Below are positions 8,962-19,435 of a DNA stretch of 29,515 nt, in pieces. Each line of letters opens with the position of its first letter. Positions within the stretch are counted from its first letter, which is position 1. The notes below the pieces were generated by a model. It saw nothing but the letters and a program-made list of their open reading frames with translations, was not told where the DNA came from and ran no database searches. The stretch comes from Mucidula mucida. Lineage: Eukaryota > Basidiomycota > Agaricomycetes > Agaricales > Physalacriaceae. The translations under genes and the position numbers were made by a program. Where the stretch lies: positions 1 through 29,515 of the forward strand of contig JADNYV010000428.1 in NCBI GenBank assembly GCA_015501055.1. Direction: 5' to 3'.

Positions 8962-10021
8962 CTATTCGAATTTGGTGCACTTGACAACCACCGGGAGGAC
9001 ACCTGCAACGTACGTCAGAACAATGGCGTTCGTGCAGGAATACACTAACCACCAGTGGGTAGAGGAAGATGTTCACGTCCCATACCGACGAGGAGAGCAT
9101 TGATAATTCCACCATGAGCCGTTATACTAACGTCTAATAACACATCAAGAGACAGCGAAAAATCAAAAAGACAGCAACCTACATTCACCATTGCCCCATT
9201 CCCCACCAAAGATACGATCTAGGACGCCTATGGCGCGCGCGCGCACCTCAGGTAAGGTCTCCCGTCTATCAGGGACCCAAAGCGGATCCTCCTCTACGAA
9301 ACCCGGTTCAAAGGTGAACTGACCAGGAAACCTTGCTTCGATTCCAGATCTGTTTATACGGGCATCGCAGGTGTGCTCGCCGTATTCCTCACGGCAATTC
9401 TCTACGACCACAGCCTTCCCGAGATTTAGACCGTCAAATGTCAGAAGCCAGGTGCGCATGGCGCGGGTGAGGGGACTGGAGAGCATGATATCTGGCTGGA
9501 TATATCTCGACTCGCTTGCCCACATCGCGTGGGCGGCAGCAGCTTGCGAGATGCCCAGAGGCGTGAGTTCGGGGTCGGCTTGAAGGCGCGGTTAGGCGGT
9601 GATTGAGAGTCCAAGATGGAAAACACGTACGCCCCCATACGATCTCTCCGTCGCCATTGAGTTTAGACCAGTAGCTTATCATGAACATCAGAATGGAAAT
9701 GAGGATGTTCTAGTAGTTGATACTCACTCATCCCAAGCTTGAGTGCCATACTTGGATTCAGCAACATTGTGATAACCTTGGCCGTGTCGTCCGAGAAAGA
9801 AGACCTTGTATAGAACCTTTTGCGGATCCTCGCTGTTAAGCTGTATGATGCGAGTCTTGAATGAATCCCACGTCCATTCGTCTAGTAAACCAAAGCGAGG
9901 GGCTACAGCAACAGGCGGACTCGAAGGGGAGTCCTGAGCGAAGAATCCCGATACAGTCTAATTGTGTGTTATTACATCGCGCTATACATTGACAGTCTAG
10001 AAACCAAACCTCGTATTTCAT
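8962..10021 (-). CDS. histidine phosphatase (phosphoglycerate-mutase-like, PMU1 type)
   Basis: Six exons join in phase: 10021-10010, 9957-9728, 9674-9631, 9578-9179, 9126-9050 and 9002-8962, giving 267 aa. The catalytic FLGRHGQGYHN motif has Arg61-His62-Gly63, where the His takes the phosphate. The fold continues with ELTPLGISQAAAA, ILSSPLTRAMRT-like (MLSSPLTRAMRT), ENCREEYGEHTCD, and the second catalytic His in SITAHGGIINALL (about His233). The first exon codes only four residues, MKYE; intron 1 begins GTTTGG. No signal peptide, so probably cytosolic. Fungal members of this branch are broad phosphomonoesterases; the substrate is not predictable. It lies downstream of the rhodanese gene on the same strand. 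Confidence 0.85.
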
Positions 10022-10554
10022 GATGGAGTTCGCTGATAACCGTGGCGCTCATGTCCAAACTGGGACGCAACCCCTCTCCTTTTGCCTTACCATGAGTGCA
10101 GAACCGACGCAGCCGACGCCTATTCCGAGTGCTTCTGTACGCACGTCCGTCTGGAATTGTTGCTCGGAAATGACATTGCCTTAAGCCACCAAATGTACTG
10201 CAAACCCATTGTGGAAGAAACGCGTTGATGCAAGGGATAGTCACTGGAGTTGGCGTGGGCTTTATTCGGAAAACAACTACTCGTATGTCGTGTTTTCTCT
10301 TTTTTTGCGAGAGCTCACGGTTCCGGTAGCTTCGGTGCTGCTAGCCGCGCAGTGGGCTTGGTTCTCGTTTGTTGGGATATCAGCGGTGTCGTGGTGCGTC
10401 GAGTTATGCTCTTAAACAGGTCGCAGATCCTTAATTCATCAAGGCATCTGTGTAACCGGCGCATGGAACGAGAACGGGAGCAGGTCATACACATGATTGA
10501 ACGGACAAAGCAGCGAACAGTAACGTATGAAGACGAGACTACATAACAAACAAT
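10022..10554. other. intergenic region
   Basis: 533 bp upstream of the phosphatase gene. Open frames here on both strands (e.g. 10209-10415 +, 9972-10244 -) lack domains and splice support. Nothing else recognised. Confidence 0.45.
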
Positions 10555-11087
10555 TCAGCTCCACTCTGATGCCCATACATCCTTGTCCCATTTCTCAACA
10601 AGCTCCGCGTCGTCCTTTCCCGCTTGTCATCAGCCAACAACCAACTCGACGACGCAACCAAAAAAAAACTCACTTTAAACTTGACTTGGAATTGCGTAAA
10701 CCCATCCCGCAGGATGTACACCTCCGCGGCCTGCTCAGGCTCCTTCAACAAATTCTGCCTCGTCTCCGCATAGACGCGAGCAGCTTTCGGCCCGCGCACT
10801 TGTGACAGCGCACAGTGGAAAACGAGCACCTTTGTCTCTTTCGTTTCCTTAACCAGATCGTCGACCGTGTCCCAGAACGTGCGGGACGGTACATTGATCG
10901 CGCCCTTGATATTGCCACCAGCAAAGTCATCATCGCGCACGTCTACGACGAGATAATCTTTCTTGGGCACTTTGTCGCTCTTAATCAGCGCGGCTAGTTC
11001 CTAGAGGCTATATCTGTCAGTGTCAGCTCGATGTCGGATGGTGGTGAGATGGCGCACATCGTTTGTCATGTATCGTATTATAGGCAT
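10555..11087 (-). CDS. Cdc25/arsenate-reductase-type rhodanese phosphatase
   Basis: Three exons: 11087-11058, 11000-10674 and 10614-10555, giving 138 aa, all phase 0. A single rhodanese domain fills the protein: LVVDVRDDDFAGGNIKGAIN (residues 27-46) and the active loop VFHCALSQVRGPKAAR with Cys73 and Arg79 (HC-X5-R), as in Cdc25-like phosphatases rather than sulfurtransferases. The C-terminus EKWDKDVWASEWS is characteristic of the small fungal Ibp1/Ych1/Acr2-like group. Likely a cytosolic phosphatase or arsenate reductase; which one cannot be told from sequence. Intron 1 has a GTGCGC donor. The frame-preserving acceptor for exon 3 is AAAG, not the nearer CAAG. Confidence 0.85.
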
Positions 11088-11356
11088 GGCTCTGGAGTGC
11101 AAAGGACGCAGGTGAGACGTTTGTAGTCGATTGGACACGAGTCGGAGTGATGGACGGAGCGAAGAAAACATCCGTTCGCATGAAACTCACGTGTCTCGAC
11201 ACCTCTTCCGTTCACCGCTATGCATTCTCCAACTTGCCCAGATGTTTGCAGTTTGTCTTTGTCAATGGACTGCCAATTAGGGAACTTTCAACAGGAGCTC
11301 CAAAAGTACATTCAACAACTCCGGTAAGAAACTTAGCCCTTCGACAGAAACATGGT

Positions 11357-13000
11357 CTATGTATTGCTTTCTGCGTCAAAGAATCCTACAGTTCTCGCAA
11401 ATTCGAGAGTAGGTAGAGTACTAGCAGAAGAAAAGCCCGTTCCCCTCCGTAAATGAAGGCTCATACGCGATGTCAAGATTGAATGCAAGCCGTATTGTGC
11501 GCTATATTCGGAAGGCTAAGCTCCGCTGCGCGAGGAGCGATATAAGCACTCACGGCATGAGGAGTGGGACATACTCGGCCTATCGATGAGAATCAGTACT
11601 TTTTACGATAACACGGGAGGGTAGATGCTCACTGGGATGTTATTTGATAGCGCCATCGGTACGCTCGTCAGCGACAACACTTCTGTATGTCAATAAATGC
11701 TCAACGAGGTGAATTGTTAACTCACTAAAGCTGAGGAGAAAGTAGATTAAGCCTGCCCGAGTGAGTTTTTAACTTTGTTTCAGCAAAGCAACAGTACGTA
11801 CCATCATTGTAGAATGTTTGGACAAACGATGTGCGATAAGCGAGGTGGTCTGCTAAATTCAGGTCTAAGAAACACGCTAGCTGGAGAACAGGGACTCCGC
11901 GTACATCGCAAAAGCCCAGACATGCAAGTCATGACGAAGAGAACTTGGTATCGATTAGCACGCAAACAATCATAGACTCTATAGACAACTCACCAAGTTC
12001 CAGCGCCGCCACCATTCCATGCGCAACGGCAACCGATGCGTACACAAATGCGGATTCCCTCGCAGACGAGAGTACACAACCGCCAAATTGCCCAGAAGAC
12101 TGATATAGATCGATGACTTGTTGAAGATCATTGTTATCAGTGTTTCGGACAGAGTGAATACCAAAATATCAGCTCACAGTCCCATCTCCGTAAGGGCACG
12201 ACAAAGATCACCAAAGCCCCAACAATGCATGTACACGAGACAACAGCAATGAACGCCGCCGCCTTGGGGGTGCCCCGCCAGAGAGCAAAGACACGAATGG
12301 CCAAGATAACTAGATGCAGCTTCGAGTCAGCATTGAAAGTCGACGATGATAGGGCCAACACTATCACCTTCTGCAACGATGATTCCGGAGAAAGCGATAA
12401 CTAACAATCGTCAGTCAGAGAAGCGGATAAATCTGCGAGCATACATCCATCTATCCTTCTCAGGGCAGCACACGCGCCATCCGAACTTAGCCCCGGCGTT
12501 CTCTGCACTAGAGCTGCCAACCGCTAAGTAAGAAACTTTTTTGCAGGGCAGAGCGCAGACGTACATACAGTATAGAGGGAGAGAGAGTCCGAAGAAGGGG
12601 GGATAACGCGTGAGGAAGAAGAGGACTTTGCCGAGGTTCCAGCGCGCTGGCCAGATCAGGTTGAGCTCGTCCGCTGGAGCTCCGAGGTCAATGCCTGGGG
12701 TTCATGAACGTGAAGCTACTCACCGAATGTCAAAGCATAGTCGTAGACCTGGGAGGCTGGGCTTCAGATTTGTCCATCTACGTTAAGCTCAACGCACCAC
12801 AACAGTGCAGGCAGCCACTAGATAGTATGCGCATCAGAATTCAGACATGTTTCTCCAGGTGATGGAGGAGGGCAGCACCTTGTATATACTAGTGCCCAGT
12901 GTCAGTCAGTCTCAAGTCTCCTTAGGCTGGAAAAAACTCGAACGCACTGTAAGCACCGGCAGTTTTTCCAACGAGGATATATCATGGCATCGTCGGACAT
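11357..13000 (-). CDS. DUF6533-family multi-pass membrane protein
   Basis: At least nine exons can be joined. Segments in order: YYLVAACTVVV, YDYALTFADELNLIWP, ARWNLGKVLFFLTRYPP (the DUF6533 hallmark), DGACAALRRIDG, FIAFSGIIVAEV, ILAIRVFALWRGTPKAAAF, IAVVSCTCIVGALVIFVVP, FGGCVLSSARESAFVYASV, AHGMVAALELACFLDLN, LIYFLLSFKVLSLTSVPMAL, AEYVPLLMPAQYGLHSILTS and the tail RMSLHLRR ending at TAG 11359-11357. About seven helices are expected. The family is abundant in Agaricomycetes and has no assigned function. The first exon is unresolved: the ATG at 13000 is the nearest plausible start, but I cannot join it in phase to YYLVAACT near 12820. The start is therefore approximate. Confidence 0.72.
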
Positions 13001-13044
13001 CGTTCCGCAGATAGAGCAGGTCCGAAAGAAAAATGTTTGCGTCT

Positions 13045-13051
13045 ACTTATA
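13045..13051 (-). promoter_or_regulatory. possible TATA-like element of DUF6533 gene
   Basis: The minus strand reads CTATAAG about 45 bp upstream of the ATG at 13000. Weak support for that start. Confidence 0.3.
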
Positions 13052-13671
13052 GTCCTCGAAACCCGACTTTTCAGGGATGTGAAGACTAGTAGTAGTACGG
13101 GAACAACTATCTCCCCCGATGAGATTTTCTAATATCTGCCGCCACCATCGGGAGTGGCACTTGGTAAGAAACTCGACGGCAGGTTCGTTTTGATGGTAAG
13201 ACTAAGAAGGTAGATGAGTGAGTAAGTGCATAAAGCCATGAGGCATTGCGATTTCGGATGATGATGATGATGGTAGTGGCCAGGAAAGCAAGCTTGGACT
13301 GGGAGGCCTGCTTTCAAAAGGCTGAATGTAGGGCGAAAGAATCCAGCGTCAGACTTCAATTGTCTCTAGGTTGAATGCTGTTGGATATAACGCGCGACCG
13401 AACAGTACGGAAGGCGTAGTACTATAAGTGACAAACGCGATCAGCAGGTGTCTCACCAAAGCATTTAGCGATCAACTGTCAAATCAAGGCAATGACCATC
13501 TGGCTGTGGCGCCTTCCAAACTGATGCACGCCACACTTCTATGAGCCAATAGTTCGATTAGTGATCACGAATAAGTGCGAAGCATTACAATTGATATACA
13601 AGGGAAACGAATGTAGGTTGTGAACTAGAGTACATAAGAATAAATACCAAATATTAGCACCACTGTCAGTT
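13052..13671. other. intergenic region with a short ATG/CAT microsatellite
   Basis: About 620 bp upstream of the DUF6533 gene and downstream of the Sel1 gene. It holds a GAT/ATG triplet run at about 13257-13273; the open frame across it (13129-13359, minus) owes its His run to that microsatellite and is not called. Confidence 0.5.
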
Positions 13672-15470
13672 TCACTGGAACTTCTCCTTATAGATCCATG
13701 CCAATCCAACTTCACTCACTCCTTGAGCGACCTGCCAAGACCGAGTCAGCGATGCCTTGACAAGATTGGAAGAGAATTCTTACAGCTTTCCTATACCACG
13801 CCGCCGCCTCCTTACGATCCTTCTTGCACCCCTTCCCATTCGCTAAACAGAATGCCAGATCATTCTGCGCATCCGGATCGCCCAACCGTGCCGCCGTCGT
13901 ATAGTAGCTCACACCCATCTTCATATCCTGCTTTACGCCCCACCCATGGAAGAAGCACTGCCCAACCTCATAGATCGCGAGCACCAACTCGCCTCTGACC
14001 CCTCCTTCCCGTCAACCTGCTTCCCGCTCATTCGCTCCAGGTCGGCCACTGCAAGCTCAGCAGCTTTTCTGAGCCACGTGAAGCCATTCTTCTCGTCCTT
14101 CTTACAGCCCCAACCGTGTCGCAGGGTAAGCCCCCACATGAGCATCCCTACACCACAACCGCCTTGTAGTGTGGCGCTCTTCTCAAAGCAGGAGGCAGAA
14201 TCTGTGAGGCGGTTTGCCTCATGGTGTGTTATGCCGAGTTGAAGAAAGTCTTGAGGTGTGGTAGGATTAGTTTCTGATATGGGCATAGCGCCGGGAGAAG
14301 GTGAACGAGAGTTGTTATCTTTGAATGTGACCCGTGGCTGGGGCGATGGGGTATTGTTACGTGTGTCGTGTGGAAAGTGAGAAGTTCCAGTCGGTGAAGG
14401 GCTTCCGTCGAACTGATAATAGGAGTAGTCGGAATAAAGACTACTAGCAGGTGAACCTGGGCGGAGAGATGGTGGTTTGCCTGAGAGATGGATGGTATCG
14501 GGCCGTCCTGGTGATAGGTATTCCTGTGCTGGGGACATAGGGCTGCGTATGGTGGATGCGGGAGAAGGAGAACGGGCATTATTATCTGGGGAATGGTTAC
14601 GAGCCCGATATTGCTGTGTCGGAGTGGGCGAGGGTGAGGGTAAATACTGCGAGTTGCTCGGAGATGGAAGTGGTGCTGTGGGAGGCTCTGAAGGCGGTGG
14701 TGAATGTCCCTGCCGAGCGTTCCGCTGCAGCACAATGAGTTTACGCCGCTCAAGATCTTCATCAGAGACAAGTGGGCGGACGGGTCGGGAGAAATTGTTT
14801 GTGACGGGGTAAGAATGGGTGCTTTACCGACAACTGCGGCGCGGCCTGGAGTTTGTGAGGAATCAGGGAAAGGCGAGGATACGACGACCATCGGCGCAGG
14901 AGAATGTGGCTCGGGCTCATAAGCTGCGTACGAATCCGCATGGGCGTCTTGTTCATATGCAGCATAGGTATCTCTCTGAGGACGACGAGGTGCTCGCTGT
15001 GCAACATAAGAATCGGGATGGGGACGGGATGTTGCCCAAGAATCGCGCAGTGCTGGGTCCGTCGGTATCGCGTTGCTCGAGTACACGCTCTCCCCGTCGT
15101 AGTATTGAGAATAATCATACTCCTCCCGAGCCTCCGCGGCTTCTGCAGAGAAATCGAGATACGAGTTGTCATCCCGCGATGACTGTGTCGCATAGGACCC
15201 GCGAGAGAAATGACTGTGAAGGAGTGGCGATGAGGGCGCAAGATGGTGCCGGTTTACTGGCTGATGCTCTCTGGGCGGAATTTTCTGCGTCGAGGAGGAG
15301 GAGGGTTGGCGACCTACGGGATACTGAAATTGTGGATTCAAGTTGGCTGAAGGCACAGTGACTGGCGCCGGCGCCGCTCTCCGAGACGACGTGCGCCGCA
15401 CTAGCGTTTCTAACGGCGACGAATGCTGATATCCAAAGGCCGTCGGCGACTGCGAGTTTGCCGCCATCAT
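13672..15470 (-). CDS. Sel1-repeat protein with long disordered N-terminus (Skt5/Dsf2-like)
   Basis: Exons 15470-14828, 14756-13784 and 13731-13672 code about 558 aa if one missing base is allowed. The N-terminal 330 residues are disordered, rich in Ser, Pro and Tyr, with repeats such as DTYAAYEQ/DSYAAYEP and many SPSP sites. The C-terminal third has Sel1 repeats: ANRLTDSASCFEKSA, LTLRHGWGCKKDEKNGFTWL, VGQCFFHGWGVKQDMKMGV and FCLANGKGCKKDRKEAAAWY, ending VGLAWIYKEKFQ. Such proteins are scaffolds; relatives include yeast Skt5/Chs4 and Dsf2. Exon 2 has a one-base frame break between AVADLERMSGKQ and GELVLAIYEVG, at or near a four-C run (13999-14002). It diverges from the EAF7-like gene with 171 bp between start codons. 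Confidence 0.75.
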
Positions 15471-15641
15471 CGTTGGGTGAATGAGAGGCGAAAGTTGATT
15501 AACTGTGTGATAGTCAGTAGTTGAAGCAGATTGCAAGAAAAGTAGACCAACGACGGCATTCAGAAAAGGGTTGATAAAGCAAAGGCCGCTTGCCAACGAT
15601 CAGTCCGCCAACTTGCACAGCCACCGAATTCGTCTTGGCTC

Positions 15642-16503
15642 ATGTACAGCGACACACCCAGCGACGAACCCTTTCTCGACACCGTACAAGGCGAGGTCGT
15701 CCTCTTTCACGCGATAGCCCGCGCAAGGCCTATCGGCATCAACAGACATTTCCATGTCATGGCCATCTGGCTCGCCATCCAAAAGGAAACCCAGCAGCGC
15801 ATCTCCATTGACGAAATATGGTCCAAGCTGCGTACTTTATACGACATTGACGCCTTGAATGCCATCGTAAGCGCTGCACTTCCTTTTATATATATGTGGC
15901 ACTGACGACGCGCCAGGATGTCGAAGCAGCCCACTACGAACCGCCATCCTCCACATCCTCGACGCCCGTGCCGATACCCATGCCTACAACATCAGAGGAC
16001 TTATATAGTCATCCCTACTTCAAAGAAGAGTTCGCTCTATCCACCCTGCCATATGATGAATCTATTGAATCCATGATCATGACACGCCGAATGCGCGCCA
16101 CGCCCTCTGTTGCTACGCCCTCGCCCTCACCAGCCCCAAAACGTCCTAAACCAAAGGGAAAAACAAAGCGCACGAAGCAGTTGAAGGATGCAGGACTCGT
16201 GGGCGGCGACAGCGACAGCAGTGCATTAACTCAGGAGAGCGGCGAAGATGGCGCGCCGACGCCGAAAGATAGCGTGTTCACCGGCACCGACGCCGGTACA
16301 GAAGTCGACGATGAAGACGTCGAAATGCAAGACGCGTCTCCGGGTATCTTCTCTCTCCTTTCATCTCAATAACACGCGCTGACGCGCTCTTAGCTCCTTC
16401 AACATCCAAGCGGAAGCCTGCAGCAAAAGGCACTGTAGCGTCCAAGAAAAATGCGGCGAAAACACGCGCTGCTACGCAGGCCAAGAAGAAAAAGAGAAAG
16501 TAG
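15642..16503 (+). CDS. EAF7: EAF7/MRGBP-like subunit of NuA4 histone acetyltransferase
   Basis: Three exons: 15642-15866, 15917-16343 and 16394-16503, giving 253 aa. The N-terminal domain matches the EAF7/MRGBP family: EVVLFHAIARARPIGINRHF, HVMAIWLAIQKE, IWSKLRTLYDIDALNAI, then YFKEEFALS around residues 115-125. The second half is low-complexity: a Pro/Ser block, an acidic stretch (EVDDEDVEMQD), and a Lys/Arg-rich tail (KKKKRK) that could act as a nuclear signal. In yeast and animals this subunit bridges the TINTIN module (Eaf3/MRG15) to NuA4. The start is the only ATG in frame upstream of the conserved domain. It shares a short promoter with the Sel1 gene. Confidence 0.85.
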
Positions 16504-16793
16504 TCGTTCAATTCGGATTCACCTCCTCTTCGTTTGTCGCGTTGCTGTTGTAGATATCGCTTTCGTCCCAATCTTCTGCTGGTCCCGTAGCAGACAGTCC
16601 GGTTTGAGTTGACGGTTCATGAATCTGTTTTCGATTTCACCGCGCGCTTGCTTTCGTTTCAGAGTAGGTGCGCCACATTCATTCCTCTCCACAGAATTAG
16701 GATGCACAAAGGCTGTACGCTCATTGCGCATGTATCCGCAGTCCTTCATTTCTTCGCCGTCCCAAGACCGCCCGCCACACTTGCTTTGTCAAA

Positions 16794-17731
16794 ATGACGC
16801 GCAACTCTTACTCATGAAGCTGATGATCCTGAACGTCATATCCTCCTCAATGGCGACACGGAAAAAACCGCACTCCGTGTCTAACAAGAGCTTTCTTCTT
16901 GCCTCCCGCAAGGGCGTTGTTCCCGCGCCGTTCAGAGGTGTCCAATTCGACTGGTATGATCCTGCCACATACGAGAACCCTTTTACTGCCGATCCCCACA
17001 TCAAGAGTGTGTATCCCGTATCACCTCCATGGGCTGACGGAATTTTGGCATCGATGGTCCCTTTCATCGATCTGGTAATGCAAAAGGTTTTGTCTTTCTC
17101 AGCCCGTCGAGCGTAGGAGCGAGGGGACGAGGACCAAGCAAACTACACAAATACCTAATCACCCTTGGTGTCGATTACTCTGTCGTGCGCCCTCCGTTTT
17201 TCATCGGCAAGAGTCTATGTTTCTAAATCGCGTCTTGTAGTCTCAATGTGCCCTCAGAAAACTTTGTGGTCATGTGTTGGCATCGTGAAAGCATCATCGA
17301 ACAATCTTCTCCGCGTCTGAAGACGGCAAGATAGGATTCATAACAGCCGACGATACTAACTCGTGTTTGACGCGTTGACGGCGCTGGAGAGCTATAACGC
17401 GGACAGGATAATCGTCGGGCCTGAATTGCTTTCCTATGATGAGGTCCGTACATCCTCTCAAATCCCTGACGCGGTGATTGAATGCAATTAAGCGCAGGTC
17501 GTGACAATATTTGGTGCAATCTTGGGCCGCGAAATCACCCGCACACGCCGCTCGACTGAGGATATCACGAAGTATTTTCTTGCCTGCGGTGTACTACCAG
17601 GTCATGCCGAGAGCGAAACCTATCGGGAAACGCTGAATGCGCGGTGCGGAGGAGAAGAGCTATGCAAAGTACACTGGGAAAAAAGGACATTGAGGTCTTC
17701 CTTAAAGGCCAACAAGGGTGCTTGGATATAA
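16794..17731 (+). pseudogene. NmrA/ergot-alkaloid-biosynthesis-type reductase, decayed
   Basis: Pieces of one NAD(P)-binding protein appear in order but in several frames. The glycine-loop region is degraded (ILLNGDTEKTALRV, where GGTGKTG-like is expected) and lies in a different frame from the following FLLASRKG and FRGVQFDWYDP. Then come FVFLSPSSVGARGRG and LGVDYSVVRPPFFIG (to a TAA at 17224-17226), IFSASEDGKIGFITADD (about 17301), FDALTALESYNADRIIVGPE (17366-17443), and, after an intron, IFGAILGREITR to a tail ANKGAWI at TAA 17729-17731. The order matches the EasG/FgaFS-like NmrA family, often expanded in basidiomycetes. Lost glycines, an in-frame stop and at least three frame shifts make this a true relic rather than one sequencing slip. 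Confidence 0.75.
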
Positions 17732-17989
17732 GCCGACGCCCAATGAAGCAAGGAAAGGATTACACTCGAGGGAACGCGTTCAGCCCCTCAACATGTTCAG
17801 TAGCCATGGATATAAAGACGGACACTGAACAGACGACTGACAGGTTTGCAACAGTCCTTCCGAACGTCGGGTTGCCGATTAGAAAGTGGTATAGATGGTA
17901 TGGATACAACGATAGACAAAACTGCATTGAATAAATTTAAATCAGTCAAGAGATACCAGATCTCAAGAAAACACCGCAGTTAGACCGGG

Positions 17990-18879
17990 TTAGCCCTCGA
18001 GGATGCCCATGTCACGCCATCGCTCCCATAGAGCGCCGACGCCCACCGGCGCGGAAGTGGAGCCTCTCAGGTCCTTCATCTCCAATAGCTCGTACTCACG
18101 ACCAAAAGCGAGAAAATGGGCAAAGAGACTGTTGAAATGGGGCTCTGAGCGTAGATGAAGGATTTGGTGGTAATGTGCGTGGTAGATGTGGGCGAAAACG
18201 CGCAGCAGCTGGCGATATACGTGCTTCACAGTTGAGGGGAAGGATTGGGGAAAGTCATGACCTATGCGTAATGGGAGAATAAGACGGGCCGCGGCAAAGG
18301 ACGGAACAAGGCAAACGTACCGGACTTTGTGGGAAAGACAGACTCGTCGTCGATGAGGTTCTGCGCCCAAGTCATCACGTAGTCAATGTAAGTGGGAGCA
18401 GGAAGTTGCACACTCTTGCGGTCCTGGTTGATCCATGTATAGTTGAGCCTGAAGCGCGGGTCAGTCGCGACGTGAAATGGCTGAGTGGGGACAGAGCGTA
18501 CACAGCGCCAGCCGACATCGAAGGGCACGACTGTTGCGTACAGCATTCAGTAAGCACACCGTAGAACTCGTTCAGATTGTTGTAAAAGTCGAAGACTGTA
18601 GCCATTAGAACTCTTTCCGCAGTAGCCGCGCAAACAGAAGGACACACTGTTAACGGCCACCCATTCCATTATATCGACATATTTTGGCAGCATAACGATT
18701 GTTTTAAAGTTGCCCTTGACCAGTGCAGCTTCCACGAACGGACTGCACAGATACAGCGGCTTTTGCGGTGTCGACACGACCGGGGATGCTGGTGCAGAGT
18801 TTGGCGGATAGTCCACCGGCGAGAATGTTGCCGAGGTCGGCGTCGCGGAGCGCTTCGGATTGCGCGGCGCCCTAGTCAT
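17990..18879 (-). CDS. MOB2: MOB2-type kinase activator (Mob1/phocein family)
   Basis: Four exons: 18879-18648, 18595-18502, 18448-18321 and 18261-17990, giving 241 aa. The N-terminal 35 residues are disordered (SPVDYPPNSAP). The MOB fold starts at KPLYLCSPFVEAALVKGNF and includes the zinc ligands ECCTQQSCP (Cys-x4-Cys) and AHIYHAHY (His-x4-His), plus EPHFNSLFAHFLAFG. The PLYLCSPF lead-in and LVKGNFKTIV mark MOB2, partner of the NDR kinase Cbk1/Orb6 in polarity and separation, rather than MOB1. All junctions keep the frame, so this copy looks functional. A decayed paralog lies at 28077-29027. Its 5' end diverges from the potassium transporter gene. An extra upstream exon cannot be excluded, because the decayed copy starts with a short MSFFG exon. 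Confidence 0.85.
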
Positions 18880-19435
18880 CGACCGCCTGGATACCGCCTG
18901 TTAGCCGGCTGCGCTGCTCATCGTCCTGACGCTGCGCACCCTATCGAATTGAAAAACGACATTTGGCCCAGATATAGTAGCCCTTTTGAAGATTTGAAAA
19001 GGAGTGAATCCGCCAGAAATTCTGAATCGAGTAGGAAGAGCCGAAGAGGGTATGCGTGGGAAAAAGTTGATCCCAACGCTAACGCGACCTTGACATCGTT
19101 CTAGCTCTGAAGGAACTCGTATCTTGGCATAACTATATGGAGTCTGAAAAGCGATAGAAGTCTGTGGAAAAGCCACCCCCTCGAGGCTGTGTCCTAAAAT
19201 CCCTCTTTCCTCCTGCTCTCTATCATATATATGCTATCGGGTGGACGTTGTGCGCAATGGCCATATTACCTCAGTGTCCGCAATTCACATCAAACGCGGG
19301 AGTCTGCAGCGGGCCATCACTTGCGCGAAATTCGCCATTCCTCCCAGCCATCCGGATGCAGAATATCAGACCTGTGCACACTGTGGCCCTCTTAAACTCC
19401 GTAAAAAAAAACCTAACAGTTTCTCATCTCGACAA
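18880..19435. other. bidirectional promoter region of MOB2 and HAK transporter
   Basis: 556 bp between two start codons. Open frames at 18901-19176 (-) and 19164-19553 (+) cross it without domain content. An AT-rich TATATAT tract near 19224-19232 may serve the transporter. Confidence 0.4.

Noticed and set aside
13129..13359. His-rich small open frame
   Set aside because: The His run comes from an ATG/CAT triplet microsatellite; no start context or homolog-like features.
14757..14827. Apparent frame shift in the Sel1 N-terminal region
   Set aside because: An in-phase intron with GTAAAG donor and GAAG acceptor explains it fully.
14229..15596. 455-codon minus-strand frame taken as one protein
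   Set aside because: Only the part to 14828 is the Sel1 protein; a canonical 71-nt intron (14827-14757) moves to another frame, and the rest is read-through of low-complexity sequence.
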